Assembly (NCBI GenBank): GCA_033063855.1
Contig: CP093829.1
Location: 7,512,243 to 7,576,242, forward strand
Reading direction: 5' to 3'
From: Smittia aterrima
Taxonomy: Eukaryota; Arthropoda; Insecta; Diptera; Chironomidae
Length of the DNA stretch: 64,000 nucleotides
Shown piece after piece: positions 12,697 through 24,784 of this stretch. A program made the position numbers and the translations under genes. The number at the start of each line of letters is the position of its first letter. Position 1 is the first letter of the stretch. The notes below the pieces were generated by a model. It saw only the letters and a list, made by a program, of their open reading frames with translations. It was not told the origin of the DNA and ran no database searches.

Positions 12697-15600
12697 CTGT
12701 AAGCAGAAAGAAAGAAAATTCATGAATAAATTAAGTGTTTCGCTTAATTAAATTTGAAATATATTTCTTTAGATTGAATTAACACCCTCAGCTCCAACGT
12801 CGCCCCATTCCAATTTTCCGTAATTTTTACATGCATATTTAATTACGCTAACTGCTCACAAATGAATTCGAAAAAGCAAAACAAAACTATACACTTTGTT
12901 TCCGCAAATTAAGGCATTTTCGGTGAGCGAGCAGAAAATTTCCACCTCAATTTATACTTCCATCGTTTACTTAACAACATAGACGCTTCTTAATTGTTGC
13001 TGACTTTAACACAATATTTTTGCTTTTTAATGTGGATTAAAACTCTCGACACAACTATTATTATTCCACAGCTCGTAAACACGAGCTCCAGTCAACCGAC
13101 ACTAAACCTCCAAACGAAGGCGAAGAGGAACAAAAACCAAATAAAGGTAATTTTCGCCATGAAGCGTTTATTAAGTTGAGAGAGAGATTGGAGTTAAAAT
13201 ATAACAAGGGCGTGTTGAGTCCTTTTCTTGCTTAAGCTTTTATGAAACATTTTTCGGTGAATAAATTAACACCCAGAGCTCGTGGTGGAGACGAGACAAG
13301 TTATAGTTAGCTAAGAGAGATGAAGAAGATGAAGAAATCTTGAAGATTTAATCAGAGAAAGTTTTGAGCTTCTTATCGCACAGGACGAATCATCATTGGC
13401 ATAGTTTTCTTCAAGCAAATTGTTCTATTTTCATCCAGGAAATGCTGACGAAAGAGTAACTTTTGTATTTCATCCACAAAAAGCGAGTTTATCATGGCGA
13501 TACTTGTAAATTGAGATAACGAATCGATTTCCTTCGAAACGAATTTTACTTATTGTCAACAAAGCCATAATAAAATTCAACGTAATCTTGATCAGTTCAA
13601 AGGAGCTTCGAAAGCAATTGAACAACACCAACATTCCAATTTTCTGTCTATGCCTTGTGTTTCTCTAGTTTAAGGCACAAACGCTCCCATTTTTACACTT
13701 CCATTCTATTCAAAAGTACGTGCTCACCAAGTAAATAAAGGTAATACGAACGAGAAGAGGAAAAAACACTCTTCACCCGCACTTTGGAAATAATCAATAA
13801 TTTTGTGATATTAAGGCATTTTTTTATTCGGTATGAGTGCCGTACAAATCGATGTTTTGTTTCACGTAATAAATAGAGACATAATGCACACCTTTCAGTA
13901 ACTTTTACGCAGCCCCTATGTAAGATGGGTTTGTACGGTAATTGCGTGGACATTATCAGATGGGAAATTTAAGATTGAAAACGATTTTGTTTACTTTGTG
14001 ATCAGAAAACATTAAAATCTTATCATAACTCGACATCATTGGTAAACAAACCCTCTCACTCTTTCGCTTTTCCCTATCGAGCTCTTCAAATGATTGAAGT
14101 GTGTGCGTGAATTTGATTTTTGCTTTACATTTTAATTTATTAATTTTTCTAACGGAAGGGAAATTAATTCTTAATTAGATAGCAGAAGAGAAATAATTTA
14201 AATTTCAAATATAATTTCTTGAAGTTTCAAAATGAAAATCAATTCGAGTTCAATTATGCAATCGTTCAAAAGGGAATTTATCGAATTTAATGACTCGCGG
14301 TTATGTATTGACAGAATATTGATCGAAAAAAATAAATAAATTGGTAACTCTCGATTGTGTCGACAACAAGTCAGTCCAGAGAGCTTAATGAGTGAGTTTG
14401 AGGTGTAATGACGTTATAATGACCTACAATTAATTCGCATGTACTACACAGTTCAACAAAATTGAATTCAATTATAGACGTTTTTTTCTCTTTCGCATCA
14501 AATTGTCGCCGCCACGACGAGAGAGGCGTTTAGCGAACCGAGGAATTGATTTTAATTGTTCCCATTATTCCCCTCTGACCGTTCTAATTTGAAATCATGT
14601 TTTACATAAAGTGACAAAGGAAGAAAAATTTTCTAAACTTTCCTGAAAAGTCGAAATGATAAAAAATTACTTCAGGAAACAGAAACATTTTGCTTTTCTC
14701 TGTTGCTCCCCGAAGACGTCAAGTGTAGAAGAGATAAATTTCCCTCCATCATGCACACATCTCAAGGGTCCCACAGAAGAAAGAAGAGAGTGAACAGTCT
14801 TAAATTTTTATTGTGCCTTTTGTCAAGAGAGAGAGGCAGCAGCAGACTTTATTTTATTTGTATTACAACGCAGTCTCTTCCCCTTCTCAGATGAAGCTTA
14901 AAGAATGAATGAAAAATGTGTTTATTTATCGAGAAAAGCACAAAGTAGGTACTAAAATATATTTTATGCTGCCGCGCTTGCTTTAATATTTTATGTTAAC
15001 GAACAGTGAAGAATTTGCCTTCACATTTTTTTTTGATGACACATGAAGCGATTTTTCGCTCGCACTTTTGGTTCATAAAATTTCGCCATCCTCGAGAGTG
15101 TGTGTTCTCTCAGGCATTGCGATGGAATATTTCGTTTAATGCTTTAACGCTGTCTGCTGATAATGTATCGCAGCTCGAGACGCAAGAAGATGAATTTACA
15201 TGGAGAAGACTGATAACCTAACAAAAAATTCGTTTTTCCAAATTGCTCTCATCGCAAAGTTTCTCCTTTTACTACAATAGCATGCACTTAGCGTACATAT
15301 TAGATCATAAAAAACTTTTCTTTACATCGATAGAGGCAAAAATTTGTTCGAAGTCTTCCCAAATGATAAAGTTTTAAACTGAGGAGATATCAGCAACATT
15401 TTCTTCCTAAAAAGAGCGATGAGATAAAAACTAATTGAAGTGAAAAACTTTTCCGATTTCTGTTGGGCCAAATTTAATGAATGCTCACGAAATTACCCTT
15501 TTCCACACTCAACTCTTCCCCATTCCATCTTCGTGGAAAACTTTTTGGTATTCGATCGTCTTGAGAGGGAGGAGGAGGTGAAACCAAAGTTGCACATTAA

Positions 15601-16869
15601 TCTTCGTTAAGGAAATGGAGATGAATTTATAAAAACACACATTTTACATCTTCCGAGCGATGTGATGCAAAGGAGTTTCTCGAAATCTTCATGAGAACGA
15701 GACGTCGAAAGTAAGAATACATTAATGTCTTCGAAACCAATTTTGATAATTTATTTAATGGAAATATATCGACAATAACTCATTACAAACAATTGCTCGG
15801 TAATTTGAAAATTTCCTGTCTCGAGTCTCGTTGTGCGGTTCGAGAACGAACTTATGATGAATTCACTAACATTTCTCATGCTAAAACAAGGCAAATTCCG
15901 TCTTGTGTCTTACGAATTTCCATTTCAAAAGCGAAGGATGAAAAACATATAATTACAGTGAATATAGAAAAATCTCATTCAATCTATCTTTCTCGTCTGT
16001 CGGAACGAGAAGCTTTACCCTTAATTAGCATCGATGCGAAAGGAAAAAGAAAAGTTTTGCTTTTTTTTTTGCTTGATATTGCAGAAATATATTTATAGAA
16101 GGGATTCAGATTGAGTTCAGGAGGAAAAGCGATTGGAAAGAGGAGAAGACTTCAATTGTCTCGCATCACAGATAGCAGAGTCGTGCACAAAACTTTTAAT
16201 TATCGTTATGTAAAGTAATCATCATCGCTATCAATTATTTCAGCTTTCTTGTTCGCTGCTGTTTCTTCTCTCGTCTGAGTTAATTTTTCATTTCCCCTCA
16301 ACCCAGCAACTCGACTGAAAACGATTCATGAGTGTCATTGAATTATTCAACATAACAATCAAGAATCGAACTCGTTAAAAAAATTCTCTTCAAAGGTTTC
16401 GAATGGTAAACGAAATCCTCGTGTAATCATGTTGACTCAGGGAAAGTTGCTTAATCTTCAAACATTTCTTGATTTACAACTCGCTTTTTCAACAAAACAC
16501 AAAAGCTTTAGCTCTGATTTTTGGTAAGCCAAAAATCAATTTAAAAAATTTCGTTCTCCAGCAGTTGCTGGAAACTCCGAGATAGAAAGAAAAGTGAATT
16601 GTTGAAATGTAGCAGAGCAGGGAGCAGCTTAAAATGAAGGGAAATGGAAATAAATAAAATCAACAATAATCGAGGGTTTTTGGGTCTGTTGAATATCACT
16701 GAGAGAGAGCATTGGAGTGAGATGGCGCTTTAATCAAGAATTTTCCATAATTTATGCTTCGAGTAACTCTCTTTCTGCTCAGATAAATTGAAATCTTTAT
16801 GTAGATCTTTTTGTTGAGGGTGAAGAAGCGGCTCTGAATATGCTTGCGATGTTGAATGAAATTACTTAC
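12697..16869. other. Intron of bruno-3 (about 4.2 kb)
   Basis: AT-rich sequence upstream, in gene direction, of the linker exon. It contains a 10-bp-stem hairpin at 16515-16538 and no convincing coding segment. Open frames at 13693-13953 and 15793-16098 lack splice context or recognisable motifs. Confidence 0.65.
16515..16538. repeat. Perfect 10-bp hairpin, 4-nt loop
   Basis: TGATTTTTGG pairs with CCAAAAATCA around the loop TAAG. At 24 nt it is too short for a microRNA precursor. Its function is unknown; it may form in the bruno-3 pre-mRNA close to the candidate exon at 16870-16920. Confidence 0.6.
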
Positions 16870-16920
16870 GATGACTTGTGGAAAGTCCACCTTTCCAACA
16901 ATCTCCAACATATGGACCAT
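16870..16920 (-). CDS. Candidate alternative 5' coding exon of bruno-3
   Basis: On the minus strand an ATG in fair context (TTCCATGG) starts a 17-codon frame, MVHMLEIVGKVDFPQVI, that ends exactly at a consensus GTAAGT donor in phase 0. The linker exon 12648-12696 begins in phase 0, so splicing would give a short amino terminus followed by MNRPIQVKQ and RRM2, omitting most of RRM1. An in-frame TAA lies 9 nt upstream of the ATG, consistent with a leader. A TATAAA-like sequence and pyrimidine-rich DNA lie roughly 60 bp upstream. The peptide has balanced composition, unlike the K/F/S-rich chance frames around it. I cannot confirm transcription; an unused donor-like site is the main alternative. 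Confidence 0.4.
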
Positions 16921-19900
16921 GGAACTTTAGCTTGCTTTAGAAAATAATTGCTTCACCCGAAAGTCAGACACAATTTATACGAAAACTTTCCGAGTCGAGG
17001 TGAATTTTCTGTTCACTCCAATTAAATTAGAACGTTTTCTCCGATAAAACTTTTTTTTTTCAAGGAGCAAAATTGTGAGACAAAGTTTTATGATGAAAAC
17101 AAAATTTATGATTTTTGATGACACATACAAATGGATTGCACTTAGTTCGTTAATGTTCAACTTTTTATACTCGACGAACAACGTGACCTTTCGCCTTTAA
17201 GTTCAAATATTTTTTTTTCGCTCGAGTTTAACACAAATCACCGAAAAAATTTCCACTTGAAAAGATCGACACAAAAAAATGTTTTTTTTTTCTCAGAAGA
17301 AGTAACTTAAATCCAACAAGTTTACTGTCTCTTAAATTTTGATTAGTTTTCCTTGTTTGTCTAGAATTAAAAACTCACGTAACAGACGTTTAACTCTTAA
17401 CTAGTTGAAAATCCACAGAAGACTGAAATGGGGAGCATCAACATGAAAAAAAGTTTAACGATCATCAACCGAAATGAATTTTCCGCTTTTGGCGAAGGGG
17501 AGAATCGTGAAGGGAAAACTGTTCAGTGTTTGTTGCTTCTGCTGCTTCCAAAACAATCTTTTTTCTTTTTCAGTTTGAGTTCGTCAGTGTCGAAACATTG
17601 AAACGCCGCGCAACTGGTTAACAATTCTAATCACTCCTTTCGCCTTCGGAGACCGTACTTTAGATGCAGTTTAGATTAATTTCTCTTTCTCTCTTTGTGT
17701 CTTTCGAGAAAACATTGTAATCCCAAAAAAGGGAATTTCGGAAAACTTATCGATCTTTCTCTCGACTGAGAGATAATATTTTGGTTGAAGCCGAAAAACA
17801 TTGTGTTACATTGTAATGGTCGGCGGCGACATACGAAGACACGAAAGCAGCCGAAAGCTTTGCAGTTGCGCAATCAACTTTCCACCCACACACGAAACTG
17901 TTGATTCACTTCTCGCTTGTATTCGCTTCGTTTTCGTAATTAGAGAGGAATATTTTCACTCTTCAACGTTAAATGTGTTGAACGAGATCCCGATTTCCCA
18001 CCAGTTCGTTGTGTTGTTGTTTTCGTCTGCCTGTGTTTGTTGTTGTTTTAACGGACTGATATGAAAAATAGGGCGTAACCATCAAAGGCACATCACGATC
18101 ATGCGTAACGTTGTCAGCGATAGATTTCAATTCTCTTTCAGAGGTTTTTGTCATGGAAAGGGTCGAAATGAAAATATTTTTCCATCATCTATGAAAGCGA
18201 CTTACATGGAGACAGTCAAGCGGGGCCAACTAATACATTTGCACGACATTTTAACCCACAAAAAAGCAGATTTCCAGAGCAACAGTGATGCTTGTTTTCG
18301 TTTCTTTTTTTCCTCTTATTTTTGAGGGATGACGGGGAGAATCAATGAATTCCCTTTAAAGACGCGATCTCCCGTTTCACTGAAGAGATTCAAGCTTTAT
18401 TCAATTTTTTTGAGCTTGGGTAAATCAATTGTTTTCGAACAGCAACTTTGGTTTCTCCTCTCGTCGCTTGCTTACATATTCAGCTCATGTCTGCGTTGAA
18501 CATACATTTTATTCAACTAGTCGTTTGACGCTCCCCTTCAACGTTTGTTTTTGCTTTCTCTGAGTAAGGTCGAGGTAGTGAAAAGTTATTTCATTCTGCT
18601 TTCCATGCAAAGCAATCAATTAAGGGCGAAATGATTCGGAAAATATTACTCGAGAGATGTTTTTCTTTTCCGAAAATCGTTCAACTTCAACTGGAAAGTT
18701 TATTTGCAAACTCCAAGATCCTCAATCGTTTTTGCAGGATGTTTGTAAAAGTTTTCATCAATAAATCTCTATTTTTACAGACATTTCTATGTTCGGAGCA
18801 ATAGACGAGAAATGCAAATGAAAACTGCTTCCCCAAGCTCCTCAACTTGTTGAAGGAAACAAAACACAGAGAAAAAAAGAAACTGCAAATTTGCGAAAAT
18901 AACAAACTTTTCATCCCCCACGAGGACAGGAAGAAGCAGCAAAATTTTCCATAATTTATGATTTTCCATCACATTAATGTGTTTGCATATTTGATGTTTG
19001 TTAAAAGAAAATAATGTGTTTTCCTTTGCTTTTTCTTGTGCGAGGAGATGCCTTTGAAAATGAACGTTTTTAACACACACGGTTTATTTTTCATCATCCT
19101 CGATTTTCATCGTCGTTCTCGATTCATTTTTTCTTTTTTGGGTTTGGAGTGGAATGTTTGCTCTCCTTCGTTCTCACCAACAAAACGTTACAATTTTATC
19201 GAGTGTGTATGTAATCACGTATATTCAATCTCATATAGAAACTTATATTCGCCGGAGTGAGGACGAGAGGGAGCGCTCGTGTAAAGACTCAGCCCACCGC
19301 CTCTGCTTCTCTGCGAACGAAAATCAATTTGCTTCTCGATCTCGTGAAATTAAAATTCATTTTAAATCGGGAAAAGAAGTTCGAAGAGAGAAACTCGAAT
19401 AACATGTCAAAGCGAGAAACGTTTTAAACATTTAATTAGTCTGAATCGTGAGGGGGAGAGCCTTTGATTGTTCACTGGCACGTGGAATGAAGCAGTAAAG
19501 CGAGAGGAAATTAAAATATTGCTCAACAAACACCCAATTTAATACAAAAAAGGATGAAAATTTATGAGCACATTTTATGCCATTACGTTATTTGCTTTTC
19601 TCATTTTCCTCCTCGAAAGCTCTTCGATAATGCGAATGTTTATTTCTCCACCTTCGCATTCGAGAAACAAAAATGAGGCGATTGCTGCTAATCCACCATT
19701 AAAAGCTTCTCTCGCAATCCCTTACAATCTGCATTATTGATTAGCCTCGGCAGACAAAGAAAATAGAATAAATTTCACCGAAGCAAGCACAAAGCAATCA
19801 GCAACAGTTTCTTCGTCTAATTTATGGCACTCTTCTCGCTTTACCATCTATCGTTCATTCTGTCCGTCATCTAAACATAGATGTCAATCTTGTCAATCTT

Positions 19901-21982
19901 TAATCAATCAAAGAACGAAATCCGAGAGGGCGGGGGAAGAAGAAGAAGCTGCTGCTTCAGCTTCTACGCATTTCCATCGTACGAACGTATTCGAATAAAT
20001 GTTCAATTAAATGGAAAAATGCTCAGGGAATGTTCATAACCAAAGCGGGCGCTTTTCTCTTATTCCTTTGTAGCATTGTATGTAATGCTCAGTCAGCCTT
20101 TCCATCCTTTCCAATTTTCAATTGAGTGCGTAATGCTCTTCATGACGGTGACGGCGGCAGAGTTGTCGCAGCATCGATGAGAAGGGTGTTTGGGAGTTGA
20201 GAATAGCAAAAACTTAGTCTTATGAAAAATTCATTCGAAAGCGTCAAAAAAGAAAAATTATTCCATCCCTTTCATGTTATCGATGATGCAATAGCAAAGA
20301 ATTACCCAATTACATCAAAAAGAAAGCTGAAGAGAAGCCTTGTAACTTTAAAACAGCATTTAAAGTAATCCCTAGCAAAACCTCTCCACATCTGTTGTAA
20401 ACATCCCCCAAGCTAATCCATCAAATCATTACCAACTGGGCCTCTCTCTCTCTCTCACTCTGTCGATTTTATTACAGTCAAACACAACATTCAAATCATT
20501 CTTTGCAAGGAAAAATAGGAGAAAGCGGAAATGTAAGAAGACGAGGAATAACAAAATCTCAGAAGAAAATCAATATCATTAAAAAAGAATTATTCGATGT
20601 GGGAGAAGAAAAAGAAAAAAAAAAGGAAAAACGAAAAGCCCTAAAAGCATCAGCAGCGTCTTTAATACTTCGCTTGCTCCTTTGCCTTTGCCTGCTTGTG
20701 ATGATAACGGAAGAGAAGGAAGAAAGCGAGAGCAGGGAGGAAGAGAAAACAAATCCCGGAATGACTGTGTAGGCAAATTTCGTATAATACAAAGAATTAT
20801 AAAAAAACATTAGCGACGTGACGCTGTTACCGAAGACTGACTCTTAAGACTAACTGACTCTAAAGAATCCACATAAAAAAAGAGCTGCTTGCGTGCGTGA
20901 GGCTTAAAATTCTATCAACGACAACACAGCAAATAAACAAACATTGCATGTAAGTTCAGTTGTTAACAACAGACTCTGATCGATTGAGAGTCGTCGTCGG
21001 GATTGGAAAATGGGGAGAAGGTAACAAATCTAAATTTCTGACCTTCTGTCATGATGAAGTGTGCAAGGATTTTTGAACAGCAGAGAGAGAGAAGTAGAAG
21101 AAGCTAAATCATTTGAGGGATGATGATACATGATTCATCTAACTCTCTTGTAGTTTCTTGATTTCATCTCTGCCATCCCCCGACCAAACAATGAAACTTT
21201 TCTTTACCTCATCCGAGCATTTCCATCAAAATCATTTCTCGAGATGATAGAAAGGACGACGCACACACACCCACACACAAAATATCAGTCTCTGTTGTAA
21301 TACGCGACGCGTGGGGAAGAACGTCTTATATATTTTATTGATTATTTTCTTGTGTTTTACCCTTTTTTATGTTCTTCACCCACATTTCTCTTTTTATCAC
21401 TCGTCGTTCGCAATGCTAAAAAAAATCCTTTCAACATTTCTCAGGATGTTTCCTATCTCTCGTCTCTATTGCCTCTTACTTATTATTTTTATTATTAACG
21501 GTTCGAAGCCTGAGCTTGTTGCGTCTTCCAAGCCTGAGTTGAGTGTATTTTTGCCCTCTCTTCAACTGACAATAATCTGTTGTTCGAAGAGACAGGGAGT
21601 AAAAGATTGTGAATTGTTAGAGAATAAAAAATTTCAAGAACGAAGAAAACATGAAAATACAATTTTCATTCAACTGGAAAACAGCGAGGAATGCTCTCGA
21701 GAAGGAAAAAAAGAATATTCTGTGAGGAATTTTAATATAATTTTAATTGGTACAATTTTAATTGGAATTTCATTAGAAACATTTAATTTGTGTTGAGATC
21801 TTTCAGCCCTTTCTCGGAAAAACTCGTTCGAAACTAGAAATGTAAATCATTCTCTTCAAAGGTAATTAAGAAATAAATTTTTATGTTTTCCTCCGATTGA
21901 TTTCGAAAACAAATTTTTCTCGTTGCGCAGCAGCTTCATTTCTCTTCCTTTCTCTTCTTTATCGTTAAACTTATCTACTCAC
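16921..21982. other. Intronic DNA (5.1 kb)
   Basis: AT-rich intronic sequence with a (CT)7 tract at 20442-20455. A higher-complexity stretch around 19720-19910 contains TTGATTAG, TAATCAATCA and repeated TGTCAATCTT motifs and might be regulatory. The plus-strand frame at 21311-21796 is open for 161 codons but starts at GTG, is hydrophobic and K/F-rich, and shows no family signature. No gene is supported. Confidence 0.6.
20442..20455. repeat. (CT)7 tract
   Basis: Seven CT units in intronic DNA. It is one of the longest of many GAGA/CTCTC tracts in the window, which are potential GAGA-factor sites. Confidence 0.85.
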
Positions 21983-22136
21983 AAAGCCATCGAGCAGAGC
22001 CAGGCTATTCGGGTTGTGAAATTCAATATCGTCAATATTCTCTGATGTTTTGAACGAATATTTATGTACATTGCTCGTAGATATCCGCTTTACATTTCGC
22101 ATAGGGCAAGTTGTTGAATCGACTGCTTCTTCCCAT
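21983..22136 (-). CDS. Candidate unassigned exon on bruno-3 strand
   Basis: A 154-bp segment on the minus strand is bounded by a TTTATTGTAG acceptor and a TTT|GTGAGT donor. It is open in the frame that begins WEEAVDSTTCPMRNVKR, continues with ISTSNVHKYSFKTSENIDD and ends IEFHNPNSLALLDGF. Composition is balanced, unlike surrounding low-complexity frames. It enters in phase 2 and leaves in phase 0. As a strict cassette between phase-0 exons it would not fit, but a translation start at the internal methionine (residue 12) would join the phase-0 linker exon. I do not recognise the peptide. It may be an alternative first exon of bruno-3, an exon of another minus-strand gene, or a chance frame. Confidence 0.4.
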
Positions 22137-24310
22137 CTACAATAAACATGAAGACGACTGTTCATGTGCATATATTGATATGATAATAATCTTCATTTTT
22201 ATTGTGTTTGCTTTCGTTTTTTTTCTTCTTTGTTTGGAGTTTACAGCGGGTAAGCTCGAACATTTGCGTTAAAAAATGAGATGAATAACATAAATTTTTA
22301 TTTGTTTTTGACGGCCCTTTCTTGTTTTCGACACGATTGGGTTATTATTTCAAATTCGAATAAAATATTATTGCTTCGCTCTTTTTCTCTTCCTTCCTTT
22401 CTATCATGCGAGAAGTATAAAAAGAAGAATTTAAATATTCTACTTGCCATAGCTTGAAGTCTTTAGTGACCTCGAAGATAACTTCACTCGTTCTGTCGTT
22501 CATTCGTACGAGCATAGCAAATATTCACATTAAGCAATGTGCGATTCATATTTTATCAGTAATTCGATTATAACGATAATCTCACATGTCACAACAGCGA
22601 TTATTTTATTCCATTCCTTTTTGCGCTATGGACATTCAGAAATAACGAGGGAAAATAATAATAATGGTCATGTCTCTTATTTCACTTTGGGCAGGCTCAG
22701 CTCTAGCCTCTCCCCCATCAGAATAAAACATATTTTGCCAACGTGTCATCCCGTGAGATTGATATTGAAAATATTACACTGACCGACTTTCATGAATCGC
22801 ACGAGAGAGAGAGAACTTTTTTTCCTCTTGATTAAACTTTCAGATGAACATCCTGCTCGAATGCTTAGCATCATCGTCAGATTATATTACAAGATTTTCA
22901 CTGGAATTTTTCCAATCAAGCATTATGATGGAACGTTTAGGGTTTGTTCAAGCAATAAAGAGCAGCGGAATTACCGTGGAGAGACATTTAAATCATTGGC
23001 GTAATACATAACGAAGCAGGTGCGAATAATAACATCTGTTGAACAGCTTATATAAACTCGTTTTGCGAGGCAAGCTGCTGCTTGTTTGTTTCACTGCTTT
23101 CTATCACAAGAACGAAGCTTTCAACTGATGCACGGGAGTAGGTGCTGAACGTAACGATGAGAAAAATAACAATTTTCTTATTGATTTGGAATTCCTTCTT
23201 CGCTTCCTTCGAAAGTGCCGTTTTATTCGTACAATTATGTGTTGCAATGTGCAATATCACTCGAGTCGAGAGAGAGAAACGTATGTGAACATGTTTATTA
23301 ATACAGCCATCCACCCACATAAACAGAGAATGAATAAATGTTCGCTACGTGCATTGTGAAGTAAATTAGAAATTTATTTATGTTTGTTGCTGCAATGTGC
23401 AAGCTTTCGTAAGAAATTCCATTTATTTCAGTGTCGTAGATAGATTATGAAGCTTCATGAAATTTTTGGCACTCAATTTTTTCCTTTGTTTACGAAACGT
23501 CTTAGTTGTGAACTAAGAGAAGATTGGTTTATCTTGGAGATGAAAGTTTCTTCTCCGACGTTGTTTAAAACATTCCCAGCTTGCTAAAGCATTCAGTCAC
23601 ACGTCTCCTTACTGCAACACCTCATCACATTAATTTTAATTTGAATTTCCCTCCCAACTTTTTTCGTGTCTGTCAAAGACTGTTACGTCTTATGTTTCTT
23701 TCGTCTTTAGGGTTTGTTCGTGAGTCATGTAGACAACGATCTCTTTGATTAGTCGAGGGATGATGTTGAGTACGTGATTTAAGAACAATTCCTCACGCAG
23801 TAAAAAAAAGCTTGAACGAAACTTTAATCTCTAGTGAGTGGAGTAGAAAGTAGCGACGAGAAGGAGGAAAAAAAGAAATTATAATTAGATTTCCCAGTGG
23901 AGCGTTCTGCTGTCGGAGAATGTAACAATAAAAAATGTAACGGCAACAAATGTTGCAAAACTGTCTGTAAAATTTACATTTGCAGAAAGCTCTCATAATT
24001 CTGAAGGTTATAAATCCAATCAAACATCAGAAGCGTCGAGAATGTTGCTCGGTGTTCATAAAAATGAAAAATGACTTGTGCAAGTTGCAGTTGGGGAAAA
24101 CTCAACTCAAATTGCAGCTTTAAATAAAAAGAGCGAAGAGAGAGTGAGAAACAGTTACAAATACCCGACATTTATTTAGTTCTAGACGCGATAAGAAGCA
24201 ATGATTAATTCGCTTTATGATGACAAATGTACAATGGGAATGAGCGGACATTTAATTTTATCTATTCAGGAAAAGGTAAACTCAAAAGGAAAACGACGAG
24301 AAACGAATGC

Positions 24311-24326
24311 GAGAGAGAGAGAGAGA
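24311..24326. repeat. (GA)8 microsatellite
   Basis: Eight perfect GA units followed by one more G, in intronic DNA; a potential GAGA-factor site or simple slippage repeat. Confidence 0.88.
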
Positions 24327-24564
24327 GTCAAAAAACTCCTCAAAATTAATTTTATCGATTTCAATTTGTATTTATTCGAGAACCAAAGGATGTTTTGTTT
24401 GCAAGGACTTGCCCGTCAGGTATGAAATGTAAATTTTTATGGCCCTTCTTTTCTGGTTTGCCTTGGCTTTTATCGGGACAATAACAATAATTTTTGGTTC
24501 GATGACTAACAACATAGCGGGGTGAAGGTGCTTAGAATAGGAAAACTGTCCGGAATAAATGTCC

Positions 24565-24784
24565 AGGAAAACCAACTCTCCACGCTTCTCCCCCTTCTAC
24601 ACCCATTTCTATCTCTTTTATGTCCTAATGAATGGTGGAAGCGCCCTGCAATAATAATCAATATGTATTCATCGTCTGTTACATTGTGTAGATCTCCCCG
24701 CTTACACTCCGGGTTGTCTGTGAATGTTTGAATAATTCCAATGTTGTATTTTGTGCCTCGTGGTGCCCACTCCCATCCCTTCAC
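24565..24784. promoter_or_regulatory. Candidate conserved element, possibly a minus-strand exon
   Basis: This block has balanced base composition and almost no simple repeats. On the minus strand it is open from an ATG at 24784, with text such as MKGWEWAPRGTKYNIGII and QTFTDNPECKRGDLHNVTDD that is unlike the chance frames nearby. A GGAGT|GTAAGC donor-like site and a TTATTATTGCAG acceptor-like site lie inside it. No family is recognised. It could be an untranslated or coding exon of a bruno-3 isoform, or a conserved non-coding element. Confidence 0.25.

Noticed and set aside
21311..21796. 161-codon plus-strand frame with hydrophobic amino terminus
   Set aside because: It starts at GTG, has low-complexity hydrophobic and K-rich text and no family signature, and the hydrophobicity follows from T-rich DNA.
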